Shown: one piece after another, positions 1-8,218 of the stretch
How the letters are laid out: each line of letters begins with the position of its first letter
How positions within the stretch are numbered: the stretch's first letter is position 1
NCBI GenBank assembly: GCA_018823285.1
Contig: JAHJIQ010000058.1
Span: 1 to 62,824, forward strand
DNA length: 62,824 nucleotides
DNA from: Pseudomonadota bacterium
GTDB lineage: Bacteria; Desulfobacterota; Desulfobulbia; Desulfobulbales; JAGXFP01
Direction: 5' to 3'
Made by a program: the position numbers and the translations under genes
Notes under the pieces: model-generated
Told to the model about the DNA's origin: nothing
Seen by the model: only the letters and a program-made list of their open reading frames with translations
Databases searched by the model: none

Positions 1-56
1 GCTCCGGTCGGCAGTAAAACCACCAGTAACAATCCTGCAATTATGATCTTTTTCAA
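1..56 (-). CDS. 5' end of an exported protein gene, cut by the window edge
   Basis: Only the first 18 or so codons are in the window. They read as a short basic N-terminus (MKKII) followed by a run of Ile, Leu and Val, a typical signal peptide or lipoprotein leader. The start is a TTG at 56, supported by an AAGGAG-type ribosome site at 61-67 with good spacing. The gene is divergent from the VKOR gene. The mature protein lies outside the window, so no function can be given. Confidence 0.6.
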   Translation of the reverse strand, partial: MKKIIIAGLLLVVLLPTG

Positions 57-257
57 GAAGTCTCCTTAATAGTCAGAACTATGGTTACAATCGTTGCCTC
101 CGATAATTCCCGCAATCTAGCCGACCCAATAAGTTTATTGAAATTATTTTTTGAATTTATGGTTTTTTATATATTGGACCAGCAACCATGGATGAGCCAG
201 TAGGAAAAATTTCAAAATTTGATTATATTGGCCATTAATTTTTTGCTGGTGGCCAAG

Positions 258-1253
258 ATGAACCCGGAAACAGCGTATCCTGAGAAAATGAAAAAAACCG
301 ACAATATAATCCAGGGAACCGCACTGCTGGCAGCAGGCTTCATCGGCGTGCAGATCGCGACCATCCTCTTCAGCGGTGAGGCGTTCTGCCTGAACCAGGG
401 GTGCAAGGTGGTGGAGGAACTGACCAGGGTGCCGCCCCTGTTCGTCAATCTCGCCGGACTCCTCTTTTTTTTGGCCCTGTTTGTTGCAGCCCGCAGGCCG
501 CAATCCGGACCACACCCCGAACTCAGCTGGACCGCGCTGCTGCTCCTCACCGGCCTTGGCGCGGAGGGGGTGCTGGTCGGCTACCAGGTTTTTGTGATTC
601 ACACCCTCTGTTCTTACTGCCTGATCATCTTCGGGGTTATTCTCTTTCTGAATCTCATCAGCGGGCGCAGGCAGATATTTCTCGGGCTGTCGGTTTTCGC
701 AGCCTCAATGATCGCCTTCAGCTCATTGAATTTCGGCCAGTCGCAGATGTCGCTGAAAACCCGGACCCTGCTCTCCGGGACCTTCGCCAAAACCAGCTGC
801 ATTGCCCCGGAAAACCAGCTCTATCTGTTCTTTTCCGCCAATTGCCCCCATTGCCAGACCGTGATCAAGGCGCTCGAAAACTGCAACAGTTGCGAAATGC
901 ACTTCAATCCCATCGAGCCCATTGAGTCTCTGGAGCATCCGGAGCTGGAACACTTCCCCGACTATGACCCGTCATTGAACCGACTGGTCCTCTCGCTTCT
1001 CGGGATCAAAACCATCCCGGTGATGATCATCGAAAAGACCAACGGTTTCTCGCTGATCAAGGGTGAGGACCCGATCTTAAGCTACATCAACCAGGTCTGC
1101 TTCAACAACTCGGAACACAATCCCTACCAGGGGCAGACCTACCTGCCGGATCAATCCTACGGATTCACCCCGGAACCGGGCACGGAAGGCGAATGCGAGA
1201 TCGAGGTCGAATGCCCTGATCCCGGACAGAGTTTAAGCCCCGCCTTGAAATAG
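258..1253 (+). CDS. VKOR family protein with C-terminal thioredoxin-like domain
   Basis: This is an integral membrane vitamin K epoxide reductase homologue, the bacterial functional equivalent of DsbB, which reoxidises periplasmic thiol oxidases with quinone. Several hydrophobic helices span about residues 20-165. A loop cysteine pair (CLNQGC) precedes a conserved PPLFVNLAGLLFF segment, and the active-site CSYC follows near residue 122. After a further helix a thioredoxin-like domain carries CPHC, so this is the fused VKOR-Trx architecture in which the Trx domain is the natural partner. The tail is acidic and Pro-rich. ATG 258 is chosen; an in-frame TTG at 219 and an ATG at 288 are alternatives, and none has a strong ribosome site. 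Confidence 0.85.
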   Translation: MNPETAYPEKMKKTDNIIQGTALLAAGFIGVQIATILFSGEAFCLNQGCKVVEELTRVPPLFVNLAGLLFFLALFVAARRPQSGPHPELSWTALLLLTGLGAEGVLVGYQVFVIHTLCSYCLIIFGVILFLNLISGRRQIFLGLSVFAASMIAFSSLNFGQSQMSLKTRTLLSGTFAKTSCIAPENQLYLFFSANCPHCQTVIKALENCNSCEMHFNPIEPIESLEHPELEHFPDYDPSLNRLVLSLLGIKTIPVMIIEKTNGFSLIKGEDPILSYINQVCFNNSEHNPYQGQTYLPDQSYGFTPEPGTEGECEIEVECPDPGQSLSPALK

Positions 1254-1482
1254 TCCCCGGCGGCAACTATTTCCGGTCGCGCACCATTGCCGATCCCCCT
1301 GGCTTATGCGGGGAATCCCCCCCCGATTACACTGATCCCTCCAAAATGAGGTGTAGACTTGTCCCCCGCATGGTCGATGTGACAATCGGCCACATTGAAT
1401 TTTTCCAGATAAAAATGGAAGAATGACCCTCGCATGACGAAATTTTTATTTTTACCAACAAATTAAATGCGTGGAGGACCAA

Positions 1483-2526
1483 ATGAAAAAAATCACAGCA
1501 AGCGCGATCGCAATGACCCTGGCAATATCAGCCGGCTCGGCCATGGCGGCAAATCTCTCCGTTCAGGAGCAGATGGGCAGGCACCTTTATCAGGATAAGG
1601 ACCTGTCGTGGAACAGAACCCAATCCTGCGCCACCTGCCATCACAGGTCATCTGGCTTTGCCGACCCGACCAACAGTAGAGATCCCGAGAATACCATGGT
1701 CTCTTTAGGGGATGACGGAATTTCTTTAGGGGGGCGGAATGCCCCGACCTCCGCTTATGCCGGTTACAGCCCGATCCTCGCTCAGAACGCTGCCGGAGAA
1801 TGGATTGGCGGCATGTTCTGGGATGGCCGCATGACCGGGGAAGTGCTCGGTGACCCTCTGGCTGAACAGGCCCAGGGACCGCCGCTGAATCCCGTTGAAA
1901 TGAATATGCCGGATGTGGCATCGGTTGTTGCGCGGGTGGAAGAATCTCAATACGCCCAGCTCTTTATTGAAAACTATGGGACCACCTTTTTCGACGACCC
2001 GATTGCCGCTTACGATGAAATCGCCCGGCTGATTGCCGCCTATGAACGATCAGGAGAACTCAATCCTTTCAATTCCAGATACGATCGCGATGAATTGACC
2101 GCGGCGGAAGCGCGGGGGCTGGCGGTATTCAGGAAGGCCGGCTGTGACTCCTGCCATTCTCTTACCCCGCCGGCAGGCGCGCCCGGCCCGGTTTTCACAA
2201 CTTACGGTTATGCCAATATCGGGGTGCCGAACAATCCATTGGTAAACCCTGATCCGGATCTCGGCCTTGGATATGTCAAGGCAGGTGAAGACGGGAAATT
2301 CAAGATCCCGACATTACGAAATGTCGCCGAAACAGCCCCCTATTCGCACAACGGATATTTTCCCACGTTAACCGCAATGGTCAGCTTTCATAACGATAGA
2401 GGGGGACTGACTCCCGATGTGGAAGAGAATCTGGTCGATCCGGTCAACGTTGCCTTAAACACCCAGGAAATCGCCGACGTTGTGGCCTTTCTCGGCGCAC
2501 TGACCGATGTCAGCACGAAAAGGTAG
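1483..2526 (+). CDS. Dihaem cytochrome c peroxidase (CcpA/MauG family)
   Basis: The product is a periplasmic c-type cytochrome that reduces hydrogen peroxide, or a MauG-like oxidase. It begins with a clear Sec signal peptide (MKKITASAIAMTLAISAG, cleaved after AMA). Two haem sites are visible: CATCH near residue 50 and CDSCH near residue 223. Other family blocks include NAPT, FWDGR, PVEMNMPD, and PTLRNVAETAPYSHNGYF followed by HNDRGG. Length (347 aa) is normal. ATG 1483 is favoured because GTGGAGG lies just upstream at 1472-1478; the GTG inside that site is not a likely start. The gene stands alone between unrelated neighbours. Its substrate (peroxide or a protein) cannot be told from sequence. 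Confidence 0.88.
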   Translation: MKKITASAIAMTLAISAGSAMAANLSVQEQMGRHLYQDKDLSWNRTQSCATCHHRSSGFADPTNSRDPENTMVSLGDDGISLGGRNAPTSAYAGYSPILAQNAAGEWIGGMFWDGRMTGEVLGDPLAEQAQGPPLNPVEMNMPDVASVVARVEESQYAQLFIENYGTTFFDDPIAAYDEIARLIAAYERSGELNPFNSRYDRDELTAAEARGLAVFRKAGCDSCHSLTPPAGAPGPVFTTYGYANIGVPNNPLVNPDPDLGLGYVKAGEDGKFKIPTLRNVAETAPYSHNGYFPTLTAMVSFHNDRGGLTPDVEENLVDPVNVALNTQEIADVVAFLGALTDVSTKR

Positions 2527-2633
2527 CCGTATACTTCATCTGAACTGGCAGGAAAATGACCGGGAGCCGACTGATCGGCTTCCGGTTTTCATTTTGGAGC
2601 GCCATAATTGTGGCGGAAGGTGCTCAAAAGACT

Positions 2634-3449
2634 TTACCGCCAGTGCCGGGCAACCATCCCAAGCGCTTCATGCGGGCAACTGTTGCGGCAAAGCCCGCAG
2701 CCGAAGCATTTTCCGGGATCGATCACCGCCCGGAACTCCCCCACCTCTTCCCTGCTGTTGATGGCGCCGAAGTGGCAGGCATCTTCACACGCCCCACAGC
2801 CGGTGCAGAGCGCGTTATCAACTGCGGCCACCTGTTCGCCGCGATACATGGTCTCGACATCAATGGCGAGGGTGCGCAGACCAAGACAGTCAACCGGCCG
2901 ACAATTGCAGATCGCGCCGATAAAGGGGGTGATCATGGTCCAGATGGTGTGGACCGCCCCCTCTTTTTCCAGTTCCTCCATCTGCCTGATTGCCACCTCC
3001 GGACTGAGACTCTCAAGCCCCATGTCCTCCGCCTTGCCGAAGTAACTCATGTCGAGGTCCTTGTACCAGGTTTCCGGGGTATAGCTGACGCTGTAACAAC
3101 AGCGGTTTTCTTTCTTCAGCGATGCCCAGCGGCAGGCGCAGGGCATTCTGACCACGGTTGCCGCCCGGCCGACAATCTCCCTGATATCCTCAATAGTCAC
3201 CACCTGGCCGAAATGCTCCTCGTTGGCCTTGTCCACCATCTGCCGGACCACCCGTTCCGGGAGCATCTTTTTCTTGCGGTAGATGGTCTCAAGCCGCCCG
3301 ATGGTAACGATCCCCTCTTCAATGGTCGAGGTGAAAAAATCCCTGATATAGTTCCGCCGGGAGAGATCGCTCATCAGGTCGTTGGCATAATTTGCCGCAT
3401 TTTTAAACCAGACCTTGCCGTCGCCATGCTTGGTGCAGAATTCACACAT
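2634..3449 (-). CDS. 4Fe-4S ferredoxin-type protein with additional Cys clusters
   Basis: The C-terminus has two bacterial ferredoxin motifs, CTGCGACEDACHFGA and CFGCGLCRNSCPHEAL, each binding a 4Fe-4S cluster. The N-terminal 190 residues contain further cysteines (CEFC at the start, CAC and RCC in the middle, CNC and DC before the ferredoxin part), so additional metal or cluster sites are likely. This resembles a family of single-gene ferredoxin-like proteins found in anaerobic deltaproteobacteria. The redox partner is unknown. A palindrome at 3490-3505 lies upstream. The protein has no signal peptide and is presumably cytoplasmic. Confidence 0.8.
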   Translation of the reverse strand: MCEFCTKHGDGKVWFKNAANYANDLMSDLSRRNYIRDFFTSTIEEGIVTIGRLETIYRKKKMLPERVVRQMVDKANEEHFGQVVTIEDIREIVGRAATVVRMPCACRWASLKKENRCCYSVSYTPETWYKDLDMSYFGKAEDMGLESLSPEVAIRQMEELEKEGAVHTIWTMITPFIGAICNCRPVDCLGLRTLAIDVETMYRGEQVAAVDNALCTGCGACEDACHFGAINSREEVGEFRAVIDPGKCFGCGLCRNSCPHEALGMVARHWR

Positions 3450-3489
3450 CGTTTTCTCATCTCCCTTCTTCTAAATATCGAAAATTTGT

Positions 3490-3505
3490 TTTAGTTGAAT
3501 CTAAA
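3490..3505. promoter_or_regulatory. Short palindrome, possible operator
   Basis: TTTAG and CTAAA arms are separated by six bases (TTGAAT), about 40 bp upstream of the ferredoxin-like gene start. Such a short palindrome could be a regulator site but could also occur by chance. Confidence 0.25.
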
Positions 3506-3549
3506 CTTGTTTTCAAGGTGTTACGCTGACTATGATAGAATTTCAGCCA

Positions 3550-3626
3550 TTCTTCGACACGCTCAGGATGAGGAGAACAACTCATACACAACAAAGAGTC
3601 CACCGCTCACCCTGAGTCTGTCGAGG
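3550..3626. repeat. REP/MITE-like inverted repeat
   Basis: The left arm (3550-3572, containing TTCGACACGCTCAGGATGAG) is matched by an imperfect reverse complement at 3606-3626 (CTCACCCTGAGTCTGTCGAGG). GACAGGCTCAGGGTGAG-type palindromes are widespread extragenic repeats in proteobacterial genomes. About 33 bp separate the arms. It may have a transcriptional or RNA-processing role, or simply be a mobile remnant. Confidence 0.6.
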
Positions 3627-3829
3627 GTAAGCCTGCCTGGGGATGGGTCTTTCAAAGAGTCATTTGCCGGAGTTCAGTGTCAACCAGATATTTTTTTTGC
3701 ATACTACTGGAATTCTAATGCCACGTTGTGGTATAAACAACAATCGCCTGATTTACTATTTTCGGCAACAGGTCCGGAAGCAGATATTTTCTTAATCATG
3801 ATCCTTTCACCCTGTCACGGAGGTTCACA

Positions 3830-5179
3830 ATGTCCTGGAAACCTGAAACCCTCGTCCTGCACGCCGGCCACACTCCCGATCCGACCACCCGGAGCCGGGC
3901 CGTGCCGATCTACCAGACCACCAGTTACGTCTTTAACGACACCGAAGACGCAGCCCAGCTGTTTTCATTAAAGCCCGAGGTCTGGGCGCCGCGCTTAAAC
4001 CTCGACAAAGACGGCTTGCGCCCGGGAGATTTCGATCCTTCAGCCACCGGTAACATCTACACCAGGATCATGAACCCGACCACCGATGTTCTGGAAAAAA
4101 GAATGATGCATCTCGAAGGCGGGGTCGGCGCTTTAGCGACCAGCTCCGGCTCTTCGGCCATCACCTATGCGATCATCAACATCTGCCGCCCCGGCGACAA
4201 CATCGTTTCATCGGCGAGCCTCTACGGCGGCACCTACAATCTTTTTCTCCACACCCTGCCGCAGTACGGAATCACCACCACCTTTGTTGCGGCCTCAAAT
4301 CCCGACGCCTTTGCCGCGGCAATCAACGGGCAGACGAAATGCATTTTTATCGAGACCATCGGCAATCCAAGGCTCGACACCCCGGATATCGAAAAGATCG
4401 CCAAAATCGCCCACAATGCGGGAATCCCGCTGATCATCGACAATACAGTCTCGACCCCCTTCATGTGCCGGCCCTTTGATTACGGCGCCGACATCTCGGT
4501 CCATTCCCTGACCAAGTTCTGCGGCGGGCACGGCACCAGCATCGGCGGCATCATCATCGACAGCGGCAATTTCGACTGGCCCGGGTCCGGCAAGTTCCCG
4601 ATGTTCACCGAACCCGATCCTTCCTATGGCGGGGTTGTCTGGAGTGATGCCGTCTTGAATGCCGCTTACGTGATCAGGGCGAGGACCATTCTCCTGCGGG
4701 ATCTGGGCGCCTGTATCTCCCCTTTCAACAGCTTTCAGATCATCCAGGGTTTGGAGACCCTGCATCTGCGGATGGAACGGCATTGCAGCAATGCCCTGGC
4801 AGTGGCGAAACACCTCGAAAATCACGACCTGGTGAACTGGGTGGTCTACCCCGGGCTTGCCGACCATCCCACCCACAAACTGGCAAAGAAATACCTGCGG
4901 CACGGCTTCGGGGCACTGGTGGGTTTCGGGATCAAAGGCGGGCTTGAGGCGGGCAAATCATTTATCAATAACCTGAAGCTTTTCAGTCACTTAGCGAACA
5001 TTGGCGACGCCAAGAGCCTGGCGATTCACCCGGCATCCACCACCCATTCCCAGCTGACTCCGGAGGAGCAGGCGGCAGCGGGCGCCCCCATCGACTTCAT
5101 CCGCCTTTCGGTGGGTCTTGAGCATATCGACGACATCACGGCGGATCTCAATCAGGCCCTGGCAGCCACCGCCGGCTGA
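3830..5179 (+). CDS. metY: O-acetylhomoserine sulfhydrylase (O-acetylhomoserine aminocarboxypropyltransferase)
   Basis: This PLP-dependent cytoplasmic enzyme makes homocysteine from O-acetylhomoserine and sulfide, a direct sulfhydrylation route to methionine. The sequence has the Cys/Met-metabolism PLP fold: the N-terminal [20 protein letters not shown] block, [10 protein letters not shown], the substrate and phosphate region SSGSSAI, and the PLP lysine in [13 protein letters not shown] near residue 228. The C-terminal [15 protein letters not shown] segment is characteristic of MetY. The length of 449 aa is slightly longer than the usual 425-430 because of a 30-residue insertion (around [15 protein letters not shown]) near residue 50. 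A perfect hairpin terminator follows at 5188. Confidence 0.9.
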   Translation: MSWKPETLVLHAGHTPDPTTRSRAVPIYQTTSYVFNDTEDAAQLFSLKPEVWAPRLNLDKDGLRPGDFDPSATGNIYTRIMNPTTDVLEKRMMHLEGGVGALATSSGSSAITYAIINICRPGDNIVSSASLYGGTYNLFLHTLPQYGITTTFVAASNPDAFAAAINGQTKCIFIETIGNPRLDTPDIEKIAKIAHNAGIPLIIDNTVSTPFMCRPFDYGADISVHSLTKFCGGHGTSIGGIIIDSGNFDWPGSGKFPMFTEPDPSYGGVVWSDAVLNAAYVIRARTILLRDLGACISPFNSFQIIQGLETLHLRMERHCSNALAVAKHLENHDLVNWVVYPGLADHPTHKLAKKYLRHGFGALVGFGIKGGLEAGKSFINNLKLFSHLANIGDAKSLAIHPASTTHSQLTPEEQAAAGAPIDFIRLSVGLEHIDDITADLNQALAATAG

Positions 5180-5187
5180 CGATCATC

Positions 5188-5226
5188 AGTGCAGGGGGAG
5201 AGCCACCCCCTGCACTAACGTTTTTT
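5188..5226 (+). terminator. Rho-independent terminator of metY
   Basis: A perfect 11-bp stem (AGTGCAGGGGG at 5188-5198 with CCCCCTGCACT at 5206-5216) encloses a 7-nt loop and is followed by a T run at 5221-5226. It overlaps the stop codon of the convergent methyltransferase gene. Confidence 0.85.
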
Positions 5227-5964
5227 CCGACTTTTCTTCCAGCTGGTCTGTTTCGGCTGTTGCGGTTCGCCGCCGCCGGGGGGCAGGCTCTTTTCACTCT
5301 CCGAGGCGACCCAGACAAAGCGTGACTGATTTTTACTCCCCTTGTAGGCCGGGACCCGGTAGCGGCGCACATGGAAACCGCAACCGATCAGGATTTCCTC
5401 AAAATCCTTGCAGGGAGCGGCCGACCAGACGGCCAGATTTCCCTTCTTACGCAACGCCTGGCGGCAGGCCATGACCCCTTCATATCCATACAACCGGCTG
5501 TTCCCGGAATCGGTCATCGCCTTTGGCCCGTTGTCGACATCAAGCAGAATCGCATCAAACCTGTTCCGGGAACCAGAAATAAGCTTTAAAACATCACCGG
5601 TTACCAGCCGCACCCGCTGATCCTCAAGCGGCCGACCGTTCAACTCGCCAAAGTACCGCCGATTCCATTCGACGATCGCTTCCATCAGTTCGCCCACCAC
5701 GATCTCGGCCTGCGGAACGAGCAGATCAAGAGTCTCGCGCAGGGTATAACCCATTCCCAGTCCCCCGACCAGGACACAAGGTTCCTGACTTCTCCCCAGG
5801 CGGGCACAGCCAAGGCGCGCCAGCTCAAGCTCGGACTCATAGTGCCGGCTGTGCATCAGGTCCTCGCCGTTGACCTTGATGAAGAAATCCCGGTCATGCT
5901 GCAACAGTTCCATCTCGCTGCCGTCGGGAGTTCGGGCGGAAGCTATTTTAATTCTCGGTTTCAT
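5215..5964 (-). CDS. Spermidine synthase-like SAM-dependent transferase
   Basis: The protein has the Rossmann methyltransferase fold of the spermidine synthase family. The nucleotide-binding motif is VLVGGLGMGYTLRE near residues 64-77, followed by an acidic strand end (VVGELMEAIVEWNRRYFG) and DAILLDVDNGPK. The substrate-binding part of true SpeE enzymes is only partly recognisable and the N-terminal beta-strand domain is short, so the reaction (aminopropyl or methyl transfer) is open. The C-terminal 20 residues are basic and low complexity (KKSRKKR). It is convergent with metY and shares its terminator region. Confidence 0.7.
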   Translation of the reverse strand: MKPRIKIASARTPDGSEMELLQHDRDFFIKVNGEDLMHSRHYESELELARLGCARLGRSQEPCVLVGGLGMGYTLRETLDLLVPQAEIVVGELMEAIVEWNRRYFGELNGRPLEDQRVRLVTGDVLKLISGSRNRFDAILLDVDNGPKAMTDSGNSRLYGYEGVMACRQALRKKGNLAVWSAAPCKDFEEILIGCGFHVRRYRVPAYKGSKNQSRFVWVASESEKSLPPGGGEPQQPKQTSWKKSRKKR

Positions 5965-6161
5965 GACGACGTTCTCATCTGATATGCTTACATTATTGAT
6001 TTTAAAATTTATCCACTACCAACACCGGCCACCTATTTACCATCAAAAACAGTATCGGTCGACCATCCTTTTTTCCGGTAATATTAACCAAAATTAAATT
6101 TGACAACATCCGCAGCCGATCATAGTTTTTGAAGCACGGGGGAATAATAAGGAGAATAAAT

Positions 6162-6773
6162 ATGCTGCAGAAAATAAAGAAAATGCACGCCCAAGTTCCC
6201 ACCACACTTCGCCGCAATTATTTCACCATGCTGATGCTGGCAACGATCATCTTCCCCGGCTTCACGGCCTGCATGCCTCCTTCGGCCAGTTATGCGGAGA
6301 TGGAGGTTGAAAGCGTTCAGCCCCCACCTCCATCAACCGAAGTCTTCTTTTACCCCAACAGGGGGCAGAGCCAGGAGCAACAGGACCGGGACAGTTATGA
6401 GTGTTACCTCTGGGGGGTAAAACAGACCGGTTTTGATCCCAGCGCCGCCAATCTCGCCCCGCATCATAAAGTTGTGGTGGTTCCCGAACCTCCTCCCGGG
6501 ACCGGGACCGCAGTCGGCGCTGTGACCGGGGCCATTCTCGGAGCGGCGGTTGCCTCACATCACAACACGGCAGAAGGAGCGCTGGTCGGCGCCATGGCCG
6601 GAGCCATTTTCGGCACCGCCGCCGATGCGGCACGACAGGAACGCTCCGACCGGATCCAGGAATACTACAATCGCCAATCCGGACAACGGTTCGCCGAGAC
6701 GGAGCGCCGGGCCGAGGAATATCGACGGGCCCTGTCAGCCTGCCTTGAAGGGCGGGGCTACACCGTCCGCTGA
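6162..6773 (+). CDS. Glycine-zipper envelope protein, putative lipoprotein
   Basis: ATG 6162 has AAGGAG at proper spacing. The N-terminus holds a hydrophobic stretch ending in FPGFTAC, which could be a lipobox. The centre (about residues 112-155) is a Gly-zipper of repeated GAxxGA/AVGAVTGAILGAAV type, as in outer-membrane glycine-zipper proteins. The part before it (YPNRGQSQEQQ, YEC, TGFDPS) and the end (ALSACLEGRGYTVR) match the C-terminal module of the next gene. It probably forms an operon with that gene, 43 bp downstream. Function is unknown; envelope integrity or stress is a guess. Confidence 0.65.
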   Translation: MLQKIKKMHAQVPTTLRRNYFTMLMLATIIFPGFTACMPPSASYAEMEVESVQPPPPSTEVFFYPNRGQSQEQQDRDSYECYLWGVKQTGFDPSAANLAPHHKVVVVPEPPPGTGTAVGAVTGAILGAAVASHHNTAEGALVGAMAGAIFGTAADAARQERSDRIQEYYNRQSGQRFAETERRAEEYRRALSACLEGRGYTVR

Positions 6774-6816
6774 CATTCATTTCCAATACCACGGCACATT
6801 TAATAAGGAGAATCTA

Positions 6817-7581
6817 ATGAAAAAAAACCGCCTGATCATAACCGTCTCTGTAATTCTGACAATTTTTTCAATTCTCCTGGCCACTTCGGCCCTGGCTGAC
6901 CGGGGCCGCGGCCGCGGAGGTGATGAGTGGCGCAGCAAGCGCGACTCCCATTCCGAGCGCGACTACGGTTCCCGTTATCGGGAAGATCGCAGGTCTCATG
7001 AGCGTTATCGCAACGACAGGAACTTCATATTCGACACCCGCTTCAACCACAACCGTTATTATCCGAAAAGGGGGTATGTGGTGCGGGAGTTGCCGCATAA
7101 CCATCGGGTATTCAAATATCGCCGCGACAATTACTATTTTGACGACGGGATCTGGTACCGACCATCAGGAGTCGGCTTCTCTGTCGTGCTGCCCCCCGTC
7201 GGCCTGACCCTGCCGCTGCTGCCCCCTTTCTACACAACGGTCTGGGTCAGAGGAACTCCTTATTACTATGCCGATGAAGTCTATTACCGATGGCGCGCCG
7301 AAGACCGGGTTTACGAAGTTGTAGATCCGCCATCCGAGAAGGAGGCGGTAACCGAGCCGCCGATTCCCGACAAGCTGTTCATCTATCCCAAGTCCGGCCA
7401 GAGTGAGGAACAGCAGGCGACCGACCGCTATGAATGCCATCGCTGGTCTACAGACGAGACCGGATTTGATCCGACCAGGCCTGGAGGGGATGTGCCGGAA
7501 GAACAACACGAAGAAAAGCGTCTTCAGTACCAGCGGGCAATGAAAGCGTGCCTTGAGGCGAGAGAGTACAGCGTTCAGTAG
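6817..7581 (+). CDS. Exported DUF6515-like protein with shared C-terminal module
   Basis: A Sec signal peptide (about residues 1-27, ending SALA) is followed by a very basic Arg, Asp and Tyr-rich stretch (about 28-75), then a Tyr-rich beta domain (FDDGIWYRPSGVGFSVVLPPVG, split here by the TLPLLPPF segment) typical of DUF6515-type periplasmic proteins. The C-terminus (YPKSGQSEEQQ, YECHRWSTDETGFDPT, AMKACLEAREYSVQ) repeats the module of the upstream glycine-zipper protein. ATG 6817 is set by AAGGAG at 6805-6810. The biochemical role is unknown. Confidence 0.7.
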   Translation: MKKNRLIITVSVILTIFSILLATSALADRGRGRGGDEWRSKRDSHSERDYGSRYREDRRSHERYRNDRNFIFDTRFNHNRYYPKRGYVVRELPHNHRVFKYRRDNYYFDDGIWYRPSGVGFSVVLPPVGLTLPLLPPFYTTVWVRGTPYYYADEVYYRWRAEDRVYEVVDPPSEKEAVTEPPIPDKLFIYPKSGQSEEQQATDRYECHRWSTDETGFDPTRPGGDVPEEQHEEKRLQYQRAMKACLEAREYSVQ

Positions 7582-7598
7582 AACTTTCCGGAATGAAA

Positions 7599-7632
7599 AA
7601 GGCCGCAATCCCTTCGCTGGGATTACGGCCTT
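7599..7632. terminator. Bidirectional terminator hairpin
   Basis: A 14-bp stem with one mismatch (AAGGCCGCAATCCC with GGGATTACGGCCTT) and loop TTCGCT lies between the convergent exported-protein and RRM genes. On the - strand it is followed by a T run, so it most clearly ends the RRM transcript. Confidence 0.75.
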
Positions 7633-7683
7633 AACGGTCCATGACTCAGGAGTCAGAAATAAACTCTGCTCCCGGGGATCGTA

Positions 7684-7962
7684 TCAATATTGCGGTCGAC
7701 GCTTCTGGTTTTTTTTACCACGCTGGACCTGGACCTGGTTCACCTTGATCTCCTTGCCTTTAAAGGCGCTCCTGTTCAAAGCTTTGATTGCCTTGTCGGC
7801 TTCCGAATTATCGGGCATATCGATGAAACAGAAATCTTTCGGTCTTCCGGAATAACGATCCATGACCAGATTGATACTTTCAATCCGGCCGTATACGGAG
7901 AAGAGTTCTTTCAATTCGCTTTCTTTAATATTATCAGGCAGTTGTCCGACATAAATATTCAT
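7684..7962 (-). CDS. RRM-type RNA-binding protein
   Basis: This 92-aa protein is a single RNA recognition motif with a basic tail. RNP2 is IYVGQL at the N-terminus; RNP1 is degenerate (PKDFCFIDM rather than KGFGFVEM). Bacterial single-RRM proteins of this type are often cold-shock induced and act on RNA structure. ATG 7962 follows a good GAGGAG ribosome site at about 7969-7975. The next gene on the same strand is a DEAD-box helicase, a plausible partner in RNA remodelling. The tail RGKKNQKRRPQY is strongly basic. Confidence 0.88.
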   Translation of the reverse strand: MNIYVGQLPDNIKESELKELFSVYGRIESINLVMDRYSGRPKDFCFIDMPDNSEADKAIKALNRSAFKGKEIKVNQVQVQRGKKNQKRRPQY

Positions 7963-8218
7963 AATCATTCTCCTCAGAATGGGTGCCGTTTTGCGATAAA
8001 ATACAGGAAGAGACGGCACTGTCCGTCCGTCCCGTGCTTCTCGAAGTCTCACTTCGCTCGCTCTCAACGGGACCGACAATTATTGATGCACCGGGATTTT
8101 CCATTCCGGCTCATGCCTCGGTACACATCGACACAAACCGCCATCCCGGCCCCGGCAGGGGTATCGTGGGTGGGTATTGCGCAACACCCGTTCCTCGGGG
8201 GCTGCGAAATGCTGCATT

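Larger units (their letters stand above)
3450..3829. other. Intergenic region with inverted repeat
   Basis: This divergent gap of 380 bp between the ferredoxin-like gene and metY holds a short palindrome near 3490-3505 and the REP-like inverted repeat at 3550-3626 listed separately. I see no convincing SAM riboswitch in front of metY, although one would be a reasonable expectation. The metY ribosome site (CGGAGG) lies just before 3830. Confidence 0.5.

Noticed and set aside
2556..3494. + strand frame opposite the ferredoxin-like gene
   Set aside because: The - strand has two perfect ferredoxin motifs; the + frame has no motif and no ribosome site.
3700..3829. SAM riboswitch in front of metY
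   Set aside because: I could not find the paired stems or the terminator expected for a known SAM riboswitch class.
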